Shown in pieces: positions 49,124 through 55,217 of a stretch of DNA of 55,217 nt (within the stretch, counting starts at the first letter, position 1; the number at the start of each line of letters is the position of its first letter). The stretch spans positions 1 to 55,217 of the forward strand of contig JANXYO010000033.1 in the NCBI GenBank assembly GCA_025356015.1, in the 5' to 3' direction. The translations under genes were made by a program, and so were the position numbers. The notes below the pieces were generated by a model. It ran no database searches. It had not been told where the DNA came from and was given only the letters and a program-made list of their open reading frames with translations. Source of the stretch: Spirochaetaceae bacterium. GTDB lineage: Bacteria; Spirochaetota; Spirochaetia; Treponematales; Rectinemataceae.

Positions 49124-50395
49124 GTGAAAAAAGAAGCGGTCCAATCCAGCGAAAAGATCACTGAGATGGGCGAGAAGATCAAGGCACTTGAAGCCGCGCG
49201 GCTGCAGATAGAGAAGCAGTTTGGCATGGGCTCCCTTATGAAGCTCGGCGCGAACGAGCACGCGCCGGGGATCGATTCCGTGCCCACAGGGTCAATCCTC
49301 CTCGACGAGGCCCTCGGTGTCGGAGGCTATCCCCGGGGACGGGTCATCGAGATATACGGTCCGGAATCCTCGGGCAAGACGACCCTGGCCCTTCACGCGA
49401 TCGCCGAAGCACAGAAGAAGGGCGGTATCGCCGCCTTCATCGATGCCGAACACGCGCTTGATCCCGTGTACGCCAAGAATCTCGGCGTGAATATCGACGA
49501 ACTGTGGGTCTCCCAGCCTGACAATGGCGAGCAGGCCCTTGATATAACAGAATCCCTCATCCGATCAGGAGCAGTGGACATAATCGTCATTGACTCCGTT
49601 GCGGCCCTTACCCCGCAGGCCGAAATTGAAGGCGACATGGGTGATGCCCATGTCGGCCTCCAGGCAAGGCTCATGAGTCAGGCTCTTCGCAAACTAACCG
49701 GCACCCTGGCGAGGAGCAAGACCATCCTGGTCTTCATAAACCAGATCAGGATGAAGATCGGGGTCATGTTCGGCAATCCTGAGACCACGACGGGTGGAAA
49801 CGCGCTGAAGTTCTACGCTTCAGTCAGGCTCGAGGTTCGCAAGGTCGAGACCATAGAAAAGGGCGAGGAAGAGGCGGTCGGAAACAAGGTGAGAGTGAAG
49901 GTGGTCAAGAACAAGGTTGCCCCGCCATTCAGGAAGGTCGAACTCGAGATCATGTTCGGAAAGGGCATCTCATGGGCTGGCTCCCTGATAGACGCAGCCG
50001 TCAAGTACAATATCGTGGACAAGAAGGGAGCCTGGTATACATGGGGCGAGGAGAAGGTCGGGCAGGGTAGGGACAACGCAAAGCTCTACCTTGAATCCAA
50101 CCCGCTGGCCGCAGCAGATATCGAGAAACAGGTCCGTGCCCTGATCTTCACCGCCCAGCATCCCGAAAAGCCTGAGGCGGTCGAGGGACCGGGCCGTACC
50201 GTCCCTCTGCCGGGCCAGGACGGAGCAAAGCCAACAGCAACAGTCGTGGCAGAAAAACCCCTGACTCGGAGCCCCGCGAAAGCGCAGAAACAGGCGCCGA
50301 TCATCGAGGCAGCCCCCATTCCGTCTGTGAATACCAGTCGACCTGCCCCTGCCGGAGCTAAGGCCATCCCAGGTGACGACGACAGCCTGTTCTAG
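49124..50395 (+). CDS. recA: Recombinase RecA with extended C-terminus
   Basis: 423-residue RecA for homologous recombination and SOS induction. The core is standard: [12 protein letters not shown], Walker [74 protein letters not shown]. After residue about 345 there is a low-complexity tail of about 75 residues rich in Pro, Ala and Lys, ending DDDSLF. Most RecA proteins are 340-380 residues. Start GTG 49124 follows GGAGGG at good spacing; a TTG at 49055 lies inside the promoter and is rejected. Confidence 0.95.
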   Translation: MKKEAVQSSEKITEMGEKIKALEAARLQIEKQFGMGSLMKLGANEHAPGIDSVPTGSILLDEALGVGGYPRGRVIEIYGPESSGKTTLALHAIAEAQKKGGIAAFIDAEHALDPVYAKNLGVNIDELWVSQPDNGEQALDITESLIRSGAVDIIVIDSVAALTPQAEIEGDMGDAHVGLQARLMSQALRKLTGTLARSKTILVFINQIRMKIGVMFGNPETTTGGNALKFYASVRLEVRKVETIEKGEEEAVGNKVRVKVVKNKVAPPFRKVELEIMFGKGISWAGSLIDAAVKYNIVDKKGAWYTWGEEKVGQGRDNAKLYLESNPLAAADIEKQVRALIFTAQHPEKPEAVEGPGRTVPLPGQDGAKPTATVVAEKPLTRSPAKAQKQAPIIEAAPIPSVNTSRPAPAGAKAIPGDDDSLF

Positions 50396-50398
50396 CCC

Positions 50399-50908
50399 AT
50401 GGTGACGGTCTTTCTTGGGCTTGGCTCGAATCTCGGTGAGAGCGGGGATCTCATCCGCTCTGCTTTCACTGAGCTTTCGAGGTTCTTCCTGAACCCAAGG
50501 CTGTCTCGTTTCTGGCGTTCCCGGGCTAGGTATGTGGAAAACCAGCCCGACTTCACCAACGCCGCGTTCATGGGGGAAACCGACCTCGACCCGCGTTCCC
50601 TCCTCAAGGCAGTAAACACGATCGAAACCGCCCATGGCCGCAACAGGCAAGTCGAATTGGAGAAGGGACCCCGATCGCTCGACATCGACATCCTGCTCTA
50701 TGGCGACAGGCTCATAGACGAGTCTGATCTCATCATTCCGCACCCCGGACTCTGGGAGCGAAAATTCGCGCTACTTCCCCTCCTGGACCTCTCGCCCGGT
50801 CTTGGCGATCCGGTGAGCGGTCGCCCCTTTTCCTCTATAGCGGCCGGTCTTCCTGCTCAGGGTATTTACCTTATGGGGGCCGAAGGCTATGATCGGATCT
50901 ACACGTAG
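50399..50908 (+). CDS. folK: HPPK, 6-hydroxymethyl-7,8-dihydropterin pyrophosphokinase
   Basis: 169-residue pyrophosphokinase of folate synthesis, transferring pyrophosphate from ATP to hydroxymethyl-dihydropterin. N-terminus VFLGLGSNLGE, then SRARYVENQPDFTNAA (usual TxPxGxxxQxxFxN), and the Mg-binding signature GPRSLDIDILLYGD, followed by IIPHPGLWERKFALLPLLD. Length matches the family. It begins 3 bases after the recA stop and precedes scpA by 5 bases. No other folate gene is nearby. Confidence 0.92.
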   Translation: MVTVFLGLGSNLGESGDLIRSAFTELSRFFLNPRLSRFWRSRARYVENQPDFTNAAFMGETDLDPRSLLKAVNTIETAHGRNRQVELEKGPRSLDIDILLYGDRLIDESDLIIPHPGLWERKFALLPLLDLSPGLGDPVSGRPFSSIAAGLPAQGIYLMGAEGYDRIYT

Positions 50909-50913
50909 CAATA

Positions 50914-51702
50914 ATGAAAGTGAACGATAGTGTCTCCGAAGCTCCTACCCTCGAGAGTTCGGGCGGGGAGGGGCGGCTCTTCCACCTCAAGGACTTCGAG
51001 GGCCCGCTAGACCTCCTGCTATTCCTCATAAAGAAGAACGAAGTCAGCGTCTACGATATCCCAATCGCCGCGATAACCGAACAATACCTCGGCATTCTTG
51101 ATGGAGGCGAGGATGTCGATCTAGATGACTTGACGGAATTCTATTCCATGGCTGCGACTCTTCTCTACATAAAGTCCAGGATGCTGCTTCCAATCCAGAT
51201 CGATCTGGATGACGAACTCGAGGATCCCCGTCGGGAGCTCATAGAAAAACTCATCGAATACCAGAAATTCAAACGCCTCGCCGAACTCATGGAACGCAAG
51301 GAAATGGAGGTCGAGTGGAGCGTTGAGCGCAAGCGCATCCAGCGTCCCTTGCCCTTCTCGGAGGACCAATCCCTTTGGGAGCCGATAGATGTCTGGGACC
51401 TGTTTCGATCATTTTCCTCGCTGGTCACCAACCTTTCCTCGGAACGCATAATCGACCTTTATGAGGAAGTCTCGATCAACGAAAAGACAGCCCTCATCCA
51501 TGAGTTTCTTGAATCAAGGGATTGTTTTATCTTCACCGATCTCGTCACCAGACCCCGGTCGACCATGGACATTGTCTGTGCCTTTCTGGCCATCCTCGAA
51601 GCTGTGAAATACAGGATTATATCCATCTTCCAGCACAAATTGTTCGGAGACATCATGATACGAAGCTATGACAGGCGGGAGGAGCATGGAGATCAGGCTT
51701 GA
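50914..51702 (+). CDS. scpA: Segregation and condensation protein A (kleisin)
   Basis: 262-residue kleisin that bridges SMC heads. Family start FEGPLDLLLFLIKKNEVSVY and the pattern DIPIAAITEQYL, then EFYSMAATLLYIKSRMLLP, are diagnostic. The C-terminal winged-helix has VTRPRSTMDIVCAFLAILEA. No clear Shine-Dalgarno site is seen before ATG 50914; coupling to folK is likely. The 3' end overlaps scpB. Acts with ScpB and SMC in chromosome condensation. Confidence 0.93.
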   Translation: MKVNDSVSEAPTLESSGGEGRLFHLKDFEGPLDLLLFLIKKNEVSVYDIPIAAITEQYLGILDGGEDVDLDDLTEFYSMAATLLYIKSRMLLPIQIDLDDELEDPRRELIEKLIEYQKFKRLAELMERKEMEVEWSVERKRIQRPLPFSEDQSLWEPIDVWDLFRSFSSLVTNLSSERIIDLYEEVSINEKTALIHEFLESRDCFIFTDLVTRPRSTMDIVCAFLAILEAVKYRIISIFQHKLFGDIMIRSYDRREEHGDQA

Positions 51703-52393
51703 ACGAGAGGCGGCGATCATCGAGACCGTCCTTTTTCTCGAGTCCGAACCCCTCGACGAGACCGCGCTTTCGCGGATCACGGGGCTTGCCCGTGATGTCG
51801 TGGAGGGGGCGCTTGAACTCATGGTCGAGGAGTATTCCTCATCCTCGCACGGGCTTGAGCCGCTGCGATCTGGCGGTGGGTGGATCCTGGCCCCCAAGGC
51901 CGAGTTCTGGGAATCCCTCAAAGAACGCTATGGAAAAAAGAACGACTCGCGGCTCTCACGTGCGGCCCTGGAGACGCTCTCCATAATCGCCTATTCACAG
52001 CCGATAACCAGGGCGGAGATCGAGGCCATTCGAGGGGTTTCCGCAGATGGGATGATGCGTTTCCTCCTTGAGCGGGAACTCATCAAGGAAGTTGGCAAGA
52101 AAGAGGCGCCGGGAAGGCCAGTCCAGTACGGAACCACAAAAGAGTTCCTGAAGTACTTCAAGCTCGGCAGCATAGCCGACCTGCCACGCCTCGACGAGCT
52201 TGAGCGGGAGCGCTTCGGCCTCGAGGCCCTGCAGGGCGCCCCGGGATCAAGGCCCAGCACCATGCAGGCAGGCGAAGATGGAGCAGGTGGCGGCAAGACC
52301 GATGGCGCCGATCCTGGACCGACAATTGGCGATGATACAGAAAAACCTGCCCTGCCGGCGGTCCCGGAGGGGAATCCAGATGAACGAGCGTGA
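51686..52393 (+). CDS. scpB: Segregation and condensation protein B
   Basis: 235-residue ScpB with tandem winged helices (AAIIETVLFLESEPLDETA, then SRAALETLSIIAYSQPITRA, EIEAIRGVSADGMMRFLLER) and the GKKEAPGRPVQYGTTKEFL segment. The C-terminal 60 residues are a low-complexity acidic/Gly-rich tail. ATG 51686 has GGGAGG just before it, although the spacing is short (3-4 bases); ATG 51668 is an alternative. It overlaps scpA by 17 bases and rluB by 14. Confidence 0.92.
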   Translation: MEIRLEREAAIIETVLFLESEPLDETALSRITGLARDVVEGALELMVEEYSSSSHGLEPLRSGGGWILAPKAEFWESLKERYGKKNDSRLSRAALETLSIIAYSQPITRAEIEAIRGVSADGMMRFLLERELIKEVGKKEAPGRPVQYGTTKEFLKYFKLGSIADLPRLDELERERFGLEALQGAPGSRPSTMQAGEDGAGGGKTDGADPGPTIGDDTEKPALPAVPEGNPDERA

Positions 52394-53168
52394 GCCCATC
52401 CAGGGGGCAATCCGCCTTCAGGCCTTTCTCGCTCATGCAGGTGTGGCCTCCAGACGGGCCTGCGAGCGCATCATCCTTGATTCAAGGGTAGCGGTTAACG
52501 GGAAGATAGTCACCGAGCTTGGTACCAAGGTCCTCCCTGGCGATCATGTTGAGCTTGATGGTCGGCCTCTTGGCCCGGCTGAACGGAAGCGCTATATCCT
52601 TCTCAACAAGCCCCCGGGCTTCATCTGCGCAATGTCCGACCCCGAGGGGCGCTCGCTTGCGGTCGACCTTATCCGCAAGGATGTCCCCGAACGCGTCTAT
52701 AATGTCGGTCGCCTCGACCAGTGGTCCTCAGGTCTGGTCATGTTCACCAACGATGGGGATCTCGCGGCTATGCTTGTCCACCCCTCAGGCGGAGTGGACA
52801 AGGAATACGAATTCACTGCCGATGCTCCTCTCGACGATGTCTTCTTCGATGCCTTTCGACGCGGGGTGACCATCGAAGGTGTCTTCTACAAGGCACTGTC
52901 CGCCGAAAGAAGAAGTCCAACCGAAGCCCGGGTTGTTCTTGCCGAGGGCAAGAACAGGGAGATCCGGAGGCTACTTGAGGCCTATGGACGAAAGGCCCTC
53001 GTGCTCAGAAGGATACGGATAGGCCCGCTGGTAATTGCGGGGATTGAAGAAGGATCATATCGCGAGCTTTCCCAATCCGAGCTTGACTCCCTCTTCTCTT
53101 ACGGAGGCCGCGCGCGCCAAGGACTCCCTCTGCCCTCAGACCCCATTTCAGGTCCGCCTCGACACTAG
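52380..53168 (+). CDS. rluB: RsuA/RluB-family pseudouridine synthase
   Basis: 262-residue pseudouridine synthase with an N-terminal S4 domain (IRLQAFLAHAGVASRRACER, SRVAVNGK) and an RsuA-type catalytic domain with LLNKPPGFICAMSD and the catalytic Asp in VGRLDQWSSGLVMFTND, then LAEGKNREIRRLLEA. ScpAB followed by rluB is a common arrangement. ATG 52380 with GGAGGGG at 7 bases is chosen. The target is probably 23S rRNA (RluB type), inferred from neighbours. Confidence 0.9.
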   Translation: MNEREPIQGAIRLQAFLAHAGVASRRACERIILDSRVAVNGKIVTELGTKVLPGDHVELDGRPLGPAERKRYILLNKPPGFICAMSDPEGRSLAVDLIRKDVPERVYNVGRLDQWSSGLVMFTNDGDLAAMLVHPSGGVDKEYEFTADAPLDDVFFDAFRRGVTIEGVFYKALSAERRSPTEARVVLAEGKNREIRRLLEAYGRKALVLRRIRIGPLVIAGIEEGSYRELSQSELDSLFSYGGRARQGLPLPSDPISGPPRH

Positions 53169-53184
53169 TTTCGGAGGATTTCCC

Positions 53185-53838
53185 ATGATTATCGCCTTTG
53201 ACGGGCCAGCCGGTTCGGGCAAGAGCACGGTCGCCCGGATGGTAGCAGAATCTCTCGGGTATACGTATGTCAACTCGGGCAATCTGTACAGGGCCATGAC
53301 CCTGCGGGTGCTCGACCGGGGCATTGCGCCTGGAGCGCTCGCCGAGGTCACATCCTGCGCCAGGGAAGCGCAAATTGACTACCAAGGAGGAAGGCTATTC
53401 CTGGATGGTCGGGACACAGAGGATCTGCTGCATTCGGCTCGAGTCGATGCCCTTGTGGCCCAGATATCTGCGATACCGGAGTTGCGGACCATAGTAAACG
53501 AGCATGTTTGCCGCATCGCGGACGATCTTGATGCCGTGGTCGAAGGGCGGGACATGACCACCGTGGTGTTCCCCGAGGCTCAAGTCAAGTTCTTCCTGGA
53601 CGCCAGCCCCGAGGCACGGGCACGTCGGAGGTTCGCCCAAGGAGTAAGCGGAGCCAGCCTTGAGGAGATCACGGCAAATATCGAGATGCGTGATGCGATA
53701 GACCGGTCCAAGTCGGTGGGAAGCCTCAGAATCGCCGATGACGCGGTTTATTTGGACAGCTCTCACTTGACCTTACAAGATGTTTATGAGAAAGTATACG
53801 CGAAAATTCTTCATCTAAGGGAACTATATGGGCGCTAA
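53185..53838 (+). CDS. cmk: Cytidylate kinase, bacterial type
   Basis: 217-residue CMP/dCMP kinase. P-loop DGPAGSGKSTVAR at residues 6-18, then YVNSGNLYRAMTLRVL, the VEGRDMTTVVFPEA motif (usual DGRDxGTVVxPxA) and the lid region around RARRRFAQGVSG. Start ATG 53185 follows GGAGG by 7 bases; an upstream open frame lies inside rluB. Cmk next to rpsA is a common bacterial arrangement. The stop overlaps the rpsA start by 11 bases. Confidence 0.94.
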   Translation: MIIAFDGPAGSGKSTVARMVAESLGYTYVNSGNLYRAMTLRVLDRGIAPGALAEVTSCAREAQIDYQGGRLFLDGRDTEDLLHSARVDALVAQISAIPELRTIVNEHVCRIADDLDAVVEGRDMTTVVFPEAQVKFFLDASPEARARRRFAQGVSGASLEEITANIEMRDAIDRSKSVGSLRIADDAVYLDSSHLTLQDVYEKVYAKILHLRELYGR

Positions 53839-55217
53839 GGAAGTGGAAATGGGTGCCGTCGTCCCCTCCAAGGACGACATCCAAACACAATTGCAGGAGC
53901 AGTACCTCAAGAGTCTTGAGGGGCTGGAGGAGGGAGACCTCGTCGACGGCCACGTCATCCAGGTCACCAGCGATTTCATTTTCGTCGACGTAGGCTACAA
54001 GTCCGAAGGTAAAATCCCCATCATCGAGTTCGGCGACGCGCCACCCAAGATCGGCGAGGTCGTGAGCGTCATTCTTGTCAAGAAAGAAACTCACTCGGGC
54101 GAGATCGTTGTCTCCAAGAAACGGGCCGACGAGAAGATCTACTGGCGCACAGTGTCCAACGCCTTCAAGGACCACCTCGCCGTGGATGGCGTCATCGAGA
54201 AGGAAATCAAGGGCGGCTTTGAAGTAAACCTGGGGCACGGGCTTCGCGGCTTCCTTCCCGCCTCAAAGGCCGATATCCAGCGGGTGGAGAAGGGCGACAA
54301 GCTCATCGGGCTCAAGTCGCAATTCTACCTCGAGAGGCTCTATTCCGAGAAAAAGGTCAATATCGTCCTCAATCGCCGCAAATGGATGGAAGAGGATGTC
54401 GAGAAGCGCCGGGAAACCTTCTTTCAGGCGACCCAGATCGGTGATACGGTCAAGGGCGAGGTCAAGAGCTTCACCAGCTTCGGGGCTTTCATCGACCTCG
54501 GCGGCTTCGACGGCCTCCTGCATATAAACGACATGAGCTGGGGCCATGTGACCCGTCCCAAGGACTTCGTGAAGAAGGGACAGGAAATCGAGCTCAAGGT
54601 GATCCGCATGGAGCCCGAGGAGCGGAGGATAAACCTCTCCCTCAAGCATTTCACGCCCGATCCCTGGTCCACCTTCGAGGAGCGCTACCACATCGGTGAC
54701 GTCGTAGGCGGCAAGGTTACAAAACTTACCGATTATGGTGCCTTCATCGAGGTGGAGGAAGGAATCGAGGGTCTTGCCCATATCTCTGAGTTCTCATGGG
54801 TACGGAAGGTCCGCAAGCCCGAGGAGATGCTCAAGGTCGGCGATCCGGTCCAGTGCATGATCCTCAACTACGATCTCCAGGCAGGCAAGGTCTCTCTGGG
54901 CCTCAAGCAGGTTCAGGACAATCCCTGGGATCAGGTTTCCGAGAAGTACCCGGTTGGCATGAGGCTTACCCGCAAGGTAGTGAAGGTCACCGCCGCGGGC
55001 GCTTTCGTGGAGCTCGAGGAGGGCATCGACGGCTTCCTCCACATCGACGACCTTTCCTGGACAAAGAAGATAAAGAATCCTTCCTCAGAGCTGGAAGTCG
55101 GCCAGGAGATAGAGGTCATGATCGTCGAAAGCGACGCCCAGGACCGGAACATCCGAGTTGGGGTCAAGCAGCTTTCCGAGGATCCCTGGCGCTCCTTCTC
55201 CAAGGCATTCCGCGTGG
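53828..55217 (+). CDS. rpsA: 30S ribosomal protein S1, 3' end outside window
   Basis: Open to the window edge (463 codons visible). At least five S1 RNA-binding repeats are present, starting near residues 35, 120, 205, 290 and 375; typical repeat cores are SFTSFGAFIDLGGFDGLLHI, KLTDYGAFIEVEEGIEGLAH and TAAGAFVELEEGIDGFLHID. Repeats 3 onward carry the more conserved S1 pattern. S1 unwinds mRNA at the 30S subunit. ATG 53828 has AAGGGA 5 bases before it; ATG 53849 (after AAGGAAG) is an alternative. A downstream gene may continue the operon outside the window. Confidence 0.93.
   Translation, partial: MGAKEVEMGAVVPSKDDIQTQLQEQYLKSLEGLEEGDLVDGHVIQVTSDFIFVDVGYKSEGKIPIIEFGDAPPKIGEVVSVILVKKETHSGEIVVSKKRADEKIYWRTVSNAFKDHLAVDGVIEKEIKGGFEVNLGHGLRGFLPASKADIQRVEKGDKLIGLKSQFYLERLYSEKKVNIVLNRRKWMEEDVEKRRETFFQATQIGDTVKGEVKSFTSFGAFIDLGGFDGLLHINDMSWGHVTRPKDFVKKGQEIELKVIRMEPEERRINLSLKHFTPDPWSTFEERYHIGDVVGGKVTKLTDYGAFIEVEEGIEGLAHISEFSWVRKVRKPEEMLKVGDPVQCMILNYDLQAGKVSLGLKQVQDNPWDQVSEKYPVGMRLTRKVVKVTAAGAFVELEEGIDGFLHIDDLSWTKKIKNPSSELEVGQEIEVMIVESDAQDRNIRVGVKQLSEDPWRSFSKAFRV

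Overview
This window is a gene-dense, GC-rich bacterial chromosome segment with a diderm gene set: LolC-LolD-LolE lipoprotein export, HflK/HflC, MurC, and several exported proteins. The best guess is a spirochaete of the Treponema/Spirochaeta type. Supporting signs are a PnrA/TmpC-like purine-nucleoside ABC operon, an rnf operon preceded by an unusual membrane protein, a compact FtsY, and many exported proteins with no recognisable family. This is inferred from gene content, not from any phylogeny. There are no rRNA or tRNA genes, no IS elements, no CRISPR array and no gene-free stretch longer than 300 bases.

Layout. 1-1099 (+): the 3' part of tyrS, carrying an in-frame TAG, then a small unknown gene. 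1108-7363 (-): a purine-nucleoside import and salvage operon (BMP lipoprotein, double ATPase, two permeases, deoD, nitroreductase). 7508-9142 (-): an ABC-F ATPase. 9197-14811 (-): a LacI-type regulator, araB, araA and araD chained by ATGA overlaps, followed by mpg; a palindrome resembling the AraR box overlaps the expected transcription start. 14993-20294 (+): U32 protease-family protein, MDR oxidoreductase, amidohydrolase, phosphoesterase. 20345-23360 (-): hflK-hflC and an RluA-type pseudouridine synthase. 23473-30506 (+): a YuiD/PAP2-like protein, a 522-residue membrane protein and rnfCDGEAB. 30545-35443 (+): a GH57-like protein, murC, yicC and an archaeal-type cytidylate kinase. 35480-37492 (-): the bioY-ATPase-EcfT biotin importer. 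37606-39478 (+): a short-chain dehydrogenase and galM. 39486-40799 (-): an exported repeat protein. 40901-55217 (+): an orphan Cas2-like gene, then prfB (with the RF2 programmed frameshift)-PEGA protein-ftsY-YD-repeat protein-lolC-lolD-lolE, then recA-folK-scpA-scpB-rluB-cmk-rpsA.

The most notable observation is the Rnf complex. Gene order C-D-G-E-A-B is intact, yet RnfA and RnfE both lack the cysteines that carry the intramembrane [2Fe-2S] cluster. RnfC lacks the glycine-rich FMN/NADH loop, the second ferredoxin pair of RnfB is decayed, and RnfG has an altered flavinylation motif. The covalent-FMN motif of RnfD and the ferredoxin motifs of RnfC and N-terminal RnfB remain. This suggests a re-purposed redox complex, with the translationally coupled 522-residue membrane protein as a possible extra subunit.

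A second theme is promoter layout. Many first genes of transcription units have a -10 element only 5-9 bases before the start codon, which implies leaderless mRNAs. Genes inside operons use Shine-Dalgarno sites or ATGA/GTGA overlaps.
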